Source: CAYMJV01 sp964390545 (lineage in GTDB: Bacteria; Desulfobacterota; BSN033; UBA1163). Taken from it: a DNA stretch of 6,382 nt. Location of the stretch: NCBI GenBank assembly GCA_964390545.1, contig CAYMJV010000108.1, positions 1 through 6,382 on the forward strand, given 5' to 3'. The notes below the pieces were generated by a model. The model worked only from the letters and a program-made list of their open reading frames with translations, did no database searches and was not told the origin of the DNA. The translations under genes and the position numbers were made by a program. Below are positions 1 through 4,152 of this stretch, piece by piece; the first letter of the stretch is position 1, and the number at the start of each line of letters is the position of its first letter.

Positions 1-107
1 TGGTCTGCATGTTTGGAGATCTCTCTCAGATGGCGTTGGCTAAGATTGCTGAACATAGGTACCTTTTTAAGAAGCTCAATCTTCTGTGAGCTGCGGCGGA
101 GTAACAT
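1..107 (-). CDS. Cyclic-nucleotide-binding-domain protein, N-terminal 35 codons only (cut by window edge)
   Basis: Read on the minus strand, an ATG at 107-105 opens a frame that stays open to base 1. It is preceded by a strong AGGAGG (116-121) with an 8-nt spacer, which fixes the start. The 35 visible residues include KIELLKKVPMFSNLSQRHLR. This 'LL..VP.F..LS...L..I...A' opening is typical of the first helix of Crp/Fnr-type cyclic-nucleotide-binding domains, often small stand-alone proteins of about 140 residues. The beta-barrel and the phosphate-binding cassette lie outside the window, so ligand binding, or even the presence of a DNA-binding domain, cannot be judged. The gene sits downstream of the M50 protease on the same strand but has its own candidate promoter in the 124-bp gap. 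The family assignment from so short a piece is good but not certain. Confidence 0.72.
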   Translation of the reverse strand, partial: MLLRRSSQKIELLKKVPMFSNLSQRHLREISKHAD

Positions 108-179
108 TGTTGTTTCCTCCTTTTTGGTATGAATTCTTTTTAGGTTGAAGGTTCTAAGGGGGGACGTAACTTCGATAAG

Positions 180-209
180 AGTGTACTAAAATTCATTCAA
201 AAAAGTCAA
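180..209 (-). promoter_or_regulatory. Candidate sigma70 promoter of the cyclic-nucleotide-binding gene
   Basis: On the minus strand TTGACT (209-204) is followed after 18 nt by TACACT (185-180): five of six and four of six consensus matches. It would start transcription near 173 and leave a leader of about 66 nt before the ATG at 107. The gap from 108 to 231 holds no other gene. No hairpin terminator for the protease gene ending at 232 is visible in it, so readthrough from that gene is also possible. Confidence 0.5.
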
Positions 210-231
210 TAAGAATTGAAAAATCCCAAAT

Positions 232-1050
232 TTAAAACCAGGGGAGGACCTTCTTGATCTCTTCGGCGAGCTGGGGAAAGGGCGAAGGGGTAAAGGAGAG
301 GAAGAAGAAGAGAAAGGCAATCCCTCCCATCAACTTTCTTTTTCCATCCAAAGGTGTTTGATCATCTAAGGGTGCTGGATGCCGGAAGCCAAAAAGAATG
401 AAGAGGACGAGAAGGAGAAGCCACCCGGGGTTATGGAAGATGGTGATATAAGCCATCACGGCAATAGCAATAAAGAATATAATCCGACTCCTCCTTCCAA
501 AGAGAGCATAGGCGATATGACCACCGTCTAACTGTCCAACAGGCAGGAGATTGAGGGCAGTCACAAATAGGCCGACCCATCCCGCATATCCAATGGGATG
601 GAGCATGACATCATAGTTTTGAGGAACCTCACCCATCACCAGGCGCTGAATAATGGAGAACAGCAGAGGATCTGCCAGCAGGATGGTTCCCTCTTTTAGT
701 TGAGACGTAGGAATCACTTCGGAAAATCTTAGGCCGATCGCAATGGCAGGGATGCTGAGCAGAAGACTGGTGAAGGGCCCTGCCACCCCTGTGTCGAAGA
801 GGCTCTTTCGAGAGGTGATCGTGCCCTCCATGCGGATCACAGCACCCAATGTTCCAAAGGGTGAAAAGGGAAAGGGCAAGAAATAGGGGAGCGTGGCTCT
901 GATACCATACCTCCGGGACGTGAAATAGTGACCCATTTCATGTCCGAGAAGGATCAGGATGATGGCAATAGAATAAGCGGGGCCTCCAACAATCAACGTG
1001 GAGGCCACCGTCAAAATGAAAAGAAGAATATGAATCCAGGTTCGACGCAT
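232..1050 (-). CDS. Site-2-type intramembrane metalloprotease, peptidase family M50
   Basis: This 272-residue polytopic membrane protein carries the zinc-protease motif HEMGH at residues 37-41 and the second zinc-site motif NLLPVGQLDGGH at 167-178 (Asp175 as third ligand). Between them, GTLGAVIRM (67-73) and an AGPF segment (90-93) resemble the EGY-like branch of site-2 proteases. Hydrophobic stretches at roughly 5-24, 26-40, 88-107, 155-172, 187-204, 208-222 and 239-254 are likely membrane segments; no PDZ domain is present. Such enzymes cleave transmembrane segments, for example of anti-sigma factors or signal peptides, but no substrate is suggested here. The ATG at 1050 is the first start after an in-frame TAA. 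That TAA is also the stop of the tiny upstream gene, 9 nt away. A weak TAAGG overlapping the stop, with a 7-nt spacer, is the only ribosome-binding site, so translational coupling is likely. Confidence 0.9.
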   Translation of the reverse strand: MRRTWIHILLFILTVASTLIVGGPAYSIAIILILLGHEMGHYFTSRRYGIRATLPYFLPFPFSPFGTLGAVIRMEGTITSRKSLFDTGVAGPFTSLLLSIPAIAIGLRFSEVIPTSQLKEGTILLADPLLFSIIQRLVMGEVPQNYDVMLHPIGYAGWVGLFVTALNLLPVGQLDGGHIAYALFGRRSRIIFFIAIAVMAYITIFHNPGWLLLLVLFILFGFRHPAPLDDQTPLDGKRKLMGGIAFLFFFLSFTPSPFPQLAEEIKKVLPWF

Positions 1051-1059
1051 CAGGGAGCC

Positions 1060-1152
1060 TTATTTCTTTTTCTTATGACGATCCCTGTCCAATTGTTTTT
1101 TGTGTTTGTGTTTTCGCATCTTCTTCCGCCTCTTCTTCACGACACTTCCCAT
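1060..1152 (-). CDS. 30-residue bS22-like / AURKAIP1-COX24 domain (DUF1713-type) basic protein
   Basis: A 30-codon frame begins MGSVVKKRRKKMRKHKHKK and ends in four lysines; 20 of 30 residues are Lys, Arg or His. The opening MGSV(V/I)KKRRKKM is the hallmark of the bacterial AURKAIP1/COX24-domain small proteins. These include the mycobacterial ribosomal small-subunit protein bS22, and the domain is shared with mitochondrial ribosome-associated proteins. The ATG at 1152-1150 is preceded by GGAAAGGGGTGAT, a good match to the 16S-complementary sequence at suitable spacing. The likely role is RNA binding on the 30S ribosome, inferred from the family. It lies 9 nt upstream of the M50 protease gene and in the same frame, so the two form a small operon. 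It is easily missed by gene callers because of its length, and a spurious longer frame lies opposite it on the plus strand. Confidence 0.82.
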   Translation of the reverse strand: MGSVVKKRRKKMRKHKHKKQLDRDRHKKKK

Positions 1153-1180
1153 ATCATCACCCCTTTCCACTAAAATACGC

Positions 1181-1206
1181 TAGGCGCTTAGCGCTATGCG
1201 CATAGC
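1181..1206. repeat. Composite palindromic element in the gap before the bS22-like gene
   Basis: The 71-bp gap 1153-1223 contains the perfect 14-bp palindrome GCTATGCGCATAGC (1193-1206) overlapping the perfect 8-bp palindrome TAGCGCTA (1189-1196), with another GGCGC/GCGC pair just left of it. It lies between the end of the RAM-domain gene and the start of the bS22-like gene. It could be a REP-like repeat, a weak terminator stem without a T-tract, or an operator. I could not find a convincing -35/-10 pair for the bS22-like gene around it. Confidence 0.55.
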
Positions 1207-1223
1207 CATAAATTGTACTGGCC

Positions 1224-1457
1224 TTAACCGACAATGACGTTGGTCTGGGTCCTCAGTACACCGGAGAGTCCCTGGATCTTGGTGACAATGAAATCTCCCA
1301 GGATATTGATGTCCGGAGCCTCTACCAAAGCGATCACATCGTAAGGGCCGGTTGTCGCGTTGGCGCGCGTCACTCCCTGGATCTTAGCTGCTTCTTTGGC
1401 CACATCCCTGGCAGCTCCTGCCGTACACTCGATAAAAACATAGGCTGAAATCGCCAT
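1224..1457 (-). CDS. Stand-alone Lrp/AsnC ligand-binding (RAM) domain protein
   Basis: This is a 77-residue protein without a DNA-binding domain, matching the C-terminal alpha/beta sandwich of Lrp/AsnC regulators. The opening ISAYVFIECTAG strand, the 'V..A.A.TGPYDVIALVEA' middle (roughly residues 29-46) and the closing strand ending in NVIVG are typical. Family members of this length form oligomers that bind amino acids or related small molecules at subunit interfaces. The frame can be extended 14 codons upstream, but AGGAGG (1465-1470) with a 7-nt spacer places the start at the ATG of MAISAYV (1457). A candidate promoter and a 13-bp inverted repeat lie just upstream. Its nearness to a ketoacid-reductase-family gene and a 2-oxoacid oxidoreductase operon suggests sensing of an amino acid or oxoacid, but this is inference. 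It has no helix-turn-helix and so cannot act as a conventional DNA-binding regulator alone. Confidence 0.85.
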   Translation of the reverse strand: MAISAYVFIECTAGAARDVAKEAAKIQGVTRANATTGPYDVIALVEAPDINILGDFIVTKIQGLSGVLRTQTNVIVG

Positions 1458-1476
1458 AACACCACCTCCTTTAAAA

Positions 1477-1509
1477 AGATAAGTTATCTCAAACCCCATC
1501 CGATTTCAA
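1477..1509 (-). promoter_or_regulatory. Candidate promoter of the RAM gene with an inverted repeat over its -10
   Basis: On the minus strand TTGAAA (1509-1504) and TAACTT (1486-1481) are separated by 17 nt; the -35 is good, the -10 mediocre. The -10 lies inside the perfect 13-bp inverted repeat AGATAA-G-TTATCT (1477-1489), which ends 7 bp upstream of the AGGAGG. A repressor bound there would block transcription. In RNA the same repeat would be a short hairpin next to the ribosome-binding site. Confidence 0.38.
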
Positions 1510-1590
1510 GTCTAAAATATGGCTCTCATATCATTGGACGGTCCTTCGGGGGATCAAGAAAGGAAGAATCAGAAATAAATTGAGGAGGGA

Positions 1591-1692
1591 GGGGAGGAAA
1601 AAGGATCTTTTCCTTTCCCCGCGCCCGCCTGCCGGTAGGCAGGGGAGAGGTCGGTATGACTCGCAACCGAGGTGTGGGTGAGGGGGATTTAA
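1591..1692. repeat. Inverted-repeat-rich GC element downstream of the reductase gene
   Basis: The 193-bp gap 1500-1692 has no gene. Its right half is a chain of stems: GGAAAA/TTTTCC with flanking GGGG/CCCC (1591-1620), CCTGCC-ggta-GGCAGG (1628-1643), and TCGGT/ACCGA (1651-1655 with 1666-1670). It ends in a C-rich stretch on the minus strand directly after the reductase stop codon. The composition resembles short intergenic repeats scattered through many proteobacterial genomes. The stems may help end reductase transcription, though no clear T-tract follows. The left half (1500-1590) holds the RAM-gene promoter and nothing else I can identify. Confidence 0.5.
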
Positions 1693-2604
1693 TTAGAATC
1701 GCTTTTCAATGACTTTCACCAAATCTGTAATCATCTGATTATAAGGAACAGAGATGTCTAATCGTTCAGCTTCTCGAACCACAGCTCCGTTGATAACATC
1801 GATTTCGGTCTTTCTCCGGTTATCAAAATCCTGCCCCATGGAACAGCGATTCTCTCTCGTCGCCTCCGCCACGGCTTTGACCTTCTCTATTGGATTCCCC
1901 TCGATCAGAATTCCTTTTTTTCTGGCCACTGCCACGGCTTCGGACACCAGCGCCTCCATCAATCTCAATGTCTCAGGGTAATCCAGGAGGTGTCCATTTC
2001 TTAATCCCGCTAAAGCGGCCACTGGGTTAATCCCAACATTAATAAAGAGTTTATTCCACACAAGGCTTTGGATATTCGAGGAGACCTCCGTTTCAATCCC
2101 TGCTCGGGTAAACACCTGAGCAAATCGGGTCACTCGATCGGTCACCTTTCCATCTAACTCACCAATATGAGTCTTCCCCGATCCCGCATGGCGAATGCGG
2201 CCCGGGCCTAACAAAGTAGCTCCTTGATTCGTGGCCCCCAATATCACCTTCCTTGGATCCACTCGTTTACAGATCGCCTCCTCATTTCCAAGGCCATTCT
2301 GGAGGGTCAGAAATACCGTTTCCTCTTTTTGAAGCACGAGAGCATCGGAAACAGCCTTCTCTGTGTGATAGGCTTTCACCAAGAAGAGGATGAGGTCCGC
2401 CTTTCCAATCGAGGCCGTCTCTTTTGTGGCATGGACAGGGATCCTCTGCTTCTTTCCTCCCTCTTCCACAGTAAGGCCTGTTGAAACCAAGGCTTGGATG
2501 TGGTCTTCCCGAATGTCAACCAGCCAGACTTCCTCTCCAGAAAGGGCAAGAAGGCCTCCAAAAAGACTTCCCATGGCCCCTGCGCCCATGATCACGGTCT
2601 TCAT
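1693..2604 (-). CDS. panE: 2-dehydropantoate 2-reductase family protein (ketopantoate reductase)
   Basis: At 303 residues this is the usual length for the ApbA/PanE family, which reduces 2-dehydropantoate to pantoate with NADPH in pantothenate/CoA synthesis. The N-terminal Rossmann motif GAGAMG is at residues 7-12, and LVD (28-30) ends the second strand. LQNGLGNEE (101-109) carries the conserved Asn103. WNKLFINVGINP (183-194) carries the presumed catalytic Lys185 and Asn189/Asn193. CSMGQDF (254-260) and TEIDVING (266-273) carry the conserved Ser255 and Glu267. The ATG at 2604 is preceded by AGAGG at close spacing. The gene is divergent from an XRE-cupin regulator and near a 2-oxoacid oxidoreductase operon, and no other pantothenate gene is visible. 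Paralogues of this family act on other 2-oxoacids, so the symbol gives the family rather than a proven substrate. All expected catalytic residues are present. Confidence 0.88.
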   Translation of the reverse strand: MKTVIMGAGAMGSLFGGLLALSGEEVWLVDIREDHIQALVSTGLTVEEGGKKQRIPVHATKETASIGKADLILFLVKAYHTEKAVSDALVLQKEETVFLTLQNGLGNEEAICKRVDPRKVILGATNQGATLLGPGRIRHAGSGKTHIGELDGKVTDRVTRFAQVFTRAGIETEVSSNIQSLVWNKLFINVGINPVAALAGLRNGHLLDYPETLRLMEALVSEAVAVARKKGILIEGNPIEKVKAVAEATRENRCSMGQDFDNRRKTEIDVINGAVVREAERLDISVPYNQMITDLVKVIEKRF

Positions 2605-2646
2605 CTTTTCCTCTTTCCGATAATGACTGGGTGGGAATAGATTGAC

Positions 2647-2675
2647 AAATTACCATACGTGACTGGAAGAATCAA
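2647..2675 (-). promoter_or_regulatory. Candidate promoter of the ketopantoate-reductase gene
   Basis: Minus-strand TTGATT (2675-2670) and TAATTT (2652-2647) are 17 nt apart and would give a leader of about 36 nt. A second pair, TTGTCA (2648-2643) with CATTAT (2625-2620), also 17 nt apart, matches consensus better but would start inside the ribosome-binding site. An 11-bp inverted repeat CTCTT-C-AAGAG (2682-2692) sits 7 bp upstream of the first -35 and is a possible operator. Neither promoter is strong. Confidence 0.33.
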
Positions 2676-2722
2676 GGCACCCTCTTCAAGAGCGAAGGCT
2701 CGGCCATGGCGGGAATTTGGTT

Positions 2723-2757
2723 AAAGTAAAACTTTTTTTAGTTTGATGAAAAAACTA
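2723..2757. promoter_or_regulatory. Cluster of AT-rich inverted repeats, probable operator next to the XRE-cupin promoter
   Basis: Three alternating half-sites are visible: AAACT (2729-2733), AGTTT (2740-2744) and AAACT (2752/2753-2756). The right pair forms TAGTTT-N7-AAACTA (2739-2757) and abuts the -35 box at 2758; the left pair is AAACT-N6-AGTTT. An overlapping AAAGT-aaa-ACTTT lies at 2723-2735. Half-site centres are about 11-12 bp apart, one helical turn, as expected for a protein bound along one face of DNA. The XRE-cupin protein encoded immediately downstream is the natural candidate ligand. Confidence 0.45.
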
Positions 2758-2786
2758 TTGACAGCGTTTTCAAAAGGATTTATAAG
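2758..2786 (+). promoter_or_regulatory. Strong sigma70-type promoter of the XRE-cupin gene
   Basis: A perfect TTGACA (2758-2763), a 17-nt spacer and TATAAG (2781-2786, five of six) make this the best promoter in the window. The expected start point, 7 nt past the -10, is G2793, the first base of the GTG start codon. It may also drive the oxidoreductase operon, since only 53 bp separate the regulator from the gamma gene and no plus-strand terminator with a T-tract is seen there. Confidence 0.72.
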
Positions 2787-2792
2787 AGGATT

Positions 2793-3389
2793 GTGGTTTC
2801 CGATGACATCAAACATGAGGTGAAGAAACTTCACATCGGAAAGAAGATTCGGAAACTTCGGAAGAAATTGGGTCTTGTCCTCCAGGACCTCTCGGATCGA
2901 ACAGGCCTTTCCAAACCTCTTCTCTCCCAGATTGAGAAGGGGGTGGTCTCTCCTCCTATTGCAACGCTGCTCAAGATTTCAAAAGCCTTGAATATCGATA
3001 TTGGTTTCTTCTTTCAGGGTAACTCCCCTGAAGAGAAAATTGTCCTCGTGAAGAAGGACGAAAGCAAGGTGATTGACTCACGATATTTTGGAAGGGAGGA
3101 GAGCGGCTATTATTATGAAGCCCTGGCTTATAAGAAATCGAAAAAATATATGGAACCGTTCCTGGTGGAGTTTAAAAGGAAAAAAGTGGAGAAGTTATCC
3201 TATTTCAGCCATGATGGAGAAGAGTTCATCTTTCTCTTAGAAGGGGTGTTGGAGTTCAGGACAGAGAACCAGCAGTACGTCCTTTATCCAGGGGATTCAC
3301 TGTACTTTGAATCCTCTATTCCTCACGCGTACAGAGCCTTGGAAAGGAAGAACGCAAGGGCGTTGACCGTGGTTTATCCCACTCGATAA
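2793..3389 (+). CDS. XRE-family transcriptional regulator with C-terminal cupin domain
   Basis: This 198-residue protein has a lambda-repressor-type helix-turn-helix at about 15-72 (IGKKIRKLRKKLGL, then the recognition part TGLSKPLLSQIEKG and the conserved SPPIATLLKISKALN). A linker follows, then a small cupin barrel at about 120-196 with HDGEEF.FLLEG (140-151) and YPGDSLYF...PHAY (165-180). His140, Glu144 and His178 could hold a metal or shape a ligand pocket. Proteins of this architecture are dimeric one-component regulators, in which the cupin binds a small metabolite. The GTG at 2793 is the only usual start after an in-frame TAG at 2739. Its AAGAGG is just 3 nt away and overlaps the -10 box, so it would be absent from the predicted transcript; translation may be leaderless. 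A second GTG at 2820 would still leave the domain intact but lacks a ribosome-binding site. Position suggests control of itself, the reductase and the downstream operon. Confidence 0.9.
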   Translation: MVSDDIKHEVKKLHIGKKIRKLRKKLGLVLQDLSDRTGLSKPLLSQIEKGVVSPPIATLLKISKALNIDIGFFFQGNSPEEKIVLVKKDESKVIDSRYFGREESGYYYEALAYKKSKKYMEPFLVEFKRKKVEKLSYFSHDGEEFIFLLEGVLEFRTENQQYVLYPGDSLYFESSIPHAYRALERKNARALTVVYPTR

Positions 3390-3396
3390 AAAATTA

Positions 3397-3439
3397 AATC
3401 CCCCTTCCCCCCTTTTCGAAAGGGGGGTCAGAGGGGATT
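3397..3439. repeat. GC hairpin element between the regulator and the gamma-subunit gene
   Basis: A 9-bp perfect stem CCCCCCTTT (3407-3415) / AAAGGGGGG (3419-3427) with a TCG loop is enclosed by a second 7-bp stem AATCCCC (3397-3403) / GGGGATT (3433-3439). The right outer arm contains the GAGGGG that would be the ribosome-binding site for the ATG at 3443. There is no T-tract on the plus-strand side, so it is not a normal terminator for the regulator. On the minus strand the stem is followed by a T-rich run. It resembles short dispersed repeats of proteobacterial genomes. Confidence 0.7.
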
Positions 3440-3442
3440 ATA

Positions 3443-4003
3443 ATGAGGCCAGTGATGATCGAAGTTCGATTTCATGGAAGAGGTGGGCAGGGAGCCCAGG
3501 TGGCATCGAAAGTTCTGGCTGTCGCTTTTTTCCATGAGGGATTCTTTGTTCAGTCGTTCCCTGCCTTCGGTGTGGAGAGAAGGGGCGCTCCGGTCATGGC
3601 CTTTTTAAGGGTGGACCGCCAACCCATCCAGCTGAGGGTCAATATCTACGAGCCAGACCATATTGTGGTCTTGGACCCCACACTGATCGCAGCCATTGAT
3701 GTGACCTCAGGGCTTAAAGAGAACGGGTGGGTCCTGATTAATTCAGGCCATTCTTTTGAGGCTTTTCAACACCTGAAGAATTTTCGGATCGCCACGGTGG
3801 ATGCCACTGGTATTGCGATTCGAAATGGTTTAGGTTCCCGAACGAGCCCAATCGTCAATACGGCCATTCTGGGGGCGTTTTCAAAAGTGACCGAATTGTT
3901 GGGGATCGACTCCATCGCACTGGCCATTCGGGAAGAAATTCCCGGAAAGAAAGGAGAAAATGTCCAGGCGGCAAGAGAGGCCTATCAGGAAGTGAAGTTT
4001 TAA
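3443..4003 (+). CDS. 2-oxoacid:acceptor (ferredoxin) oxidoreductase, gamma subunit
   Basis: At 186 residues this is the normal length of a free-standing gamma subunit of pyruvate/ketoisovalerate-type oxidoreductases. The diagnostic GRGGQG is at residues 12-17, FPAFGVERRGAPV at 39-51, the 'IVVLDPTL' strand near 74-81, and NTAILGAFSKV at 139-149. In the assembled enzyme this domain contacts the CoA-binding and catalytic subunits of an oxidoreductase that turns a 2-oxoacid plus CoA into acyl-CoA, CO2 and reduced ferredoxin. Two starts are possible: ATG 3443, whose GAGGGG lies within a hairpin, and ATG 3455 (MIEVRFHGRGGQG, the form most relatives show), preceded by TGAGG at a 6-nt spacer and free of the hairpin. 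It is first of the operon, followed after 149 bp by the flavoprotein gene. The substrate (pyruvate, branched-chain, aryl or other oxoacid) cannot be deduced. Confidence 0.92.
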   Translation: MRPVMIEVRFHGRGGQGAQVASKVLAVAFFHEGFFVQSFPAFGVERRGAPVMAFLRVDRQPIQLRVNIYEPDHIVVLDPTLIAAIDVTSGLKENGWVLINSGHSFEAFQHLKNFRIATVDATGIAIRNGLGSRTSPIVNTAILGAFSKVTELLGIDSIALAIREEIPGKKGENVQAAREAYQEVKF

Positions 4004-4029
4004 TGCAAACGAATTCGATAAATTTGCAT
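4003..4029. repeat. Imperfect hairpin immediately after the gamma-subunit stop
   Basis: ATGCAAA (4003-4009) pairs with TTTGCAT (4023-4029) across a 13-nt loop that itself contains the palindrome CGAATTCG (4010-4017). It starts in the gamma stop codon and ends 4 bp before the larger two-hairpin element. There is no T-tract, so an intercistronic RNA-stability or pausing structure is more likely than a terminator. Confidence 0.35.
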
Positions 4030-4033
4030 CATA

Positions 4034-4092
4034 TGTAGGGTGCGTTCCCCGAACGCACCGTTTGAAGGCGTGATCGGGGATCACGCCCTACA
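4034..4092. repeat. 59-bp double-hairpin palindromic element between gamma and flavoprotein genes
   Basis: A closing stem TGTAG (4034-4038) / CTACA (4088-4092) encloses two perfect 9-bp hairpins. The first is GGTGCGTTC-ccc-GAACGCACC (4039-4059), the second GGCGTGATC-ggg-GATCACGCC (4067-4087), joined by the 7-nt linker GTTTGAA. Every base except the linker and loops is paired. The loops are complementary: TCCCCGA in the first hairpin is the reverse complement of TCGGGGA in the second. It resembles REP/BIME- or MITE-like short repeats. No transposase is present and I see no clear target-site duplication. The rest of the 149-bp gap (4093-4152) is AT-rich with no recognisable promoter. Confidence 0.75.
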
Positions 4093-4152
4093 AAATTATG
4101 TCAATCTAAATCAATACAAAATGTCTTTGTTTGAGTCTTTTGGGGTTCTGAA

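Noticed and set aside
1048..1062. Stop-codon readthrough joining the bS22-like protein to the M50 protease (same frame, TAA then three codons then ATG)
   Set aside because: TAA is the least leaky stop, a TAAGG ribosome-binding site is present for the second gene, and ordinary translational coupling explains the layout.
928..1173. 81-codon plus-strand frame opposite the bS22-like gene and the protease start
   Set aside because: It is antisense to two recognisable genes, has no family resemblance, and its sequence reflects the lysine-rich and hydrophobic codons of the other strand.
1224..1499. Longer 91-residue form of the RAM protein starting at 1499
   Set aside because: The extra 14 codons run through the promoter-like repeat and the AGGAGG itself; the internal ATG at 1457 has ideal spacing and the usual family N-terminus.
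3397..3439. Rho-independent terminator of the XRE-cupin gene on the plus strand
   Set aside because: The stem is strong but is followed by TCAGAGGGGATTATAATG rather than a T-tract, and the downstream operon begins at once.
4034..4092. tRNA or tRNA-like gene suggested by the multi-stem fold
   Set aside because: There are only two hairpins on a 5-bp closing stem, 3-nt loops, no anticodon loop or T-arm consensus, and both arms are simple inverted repeats.
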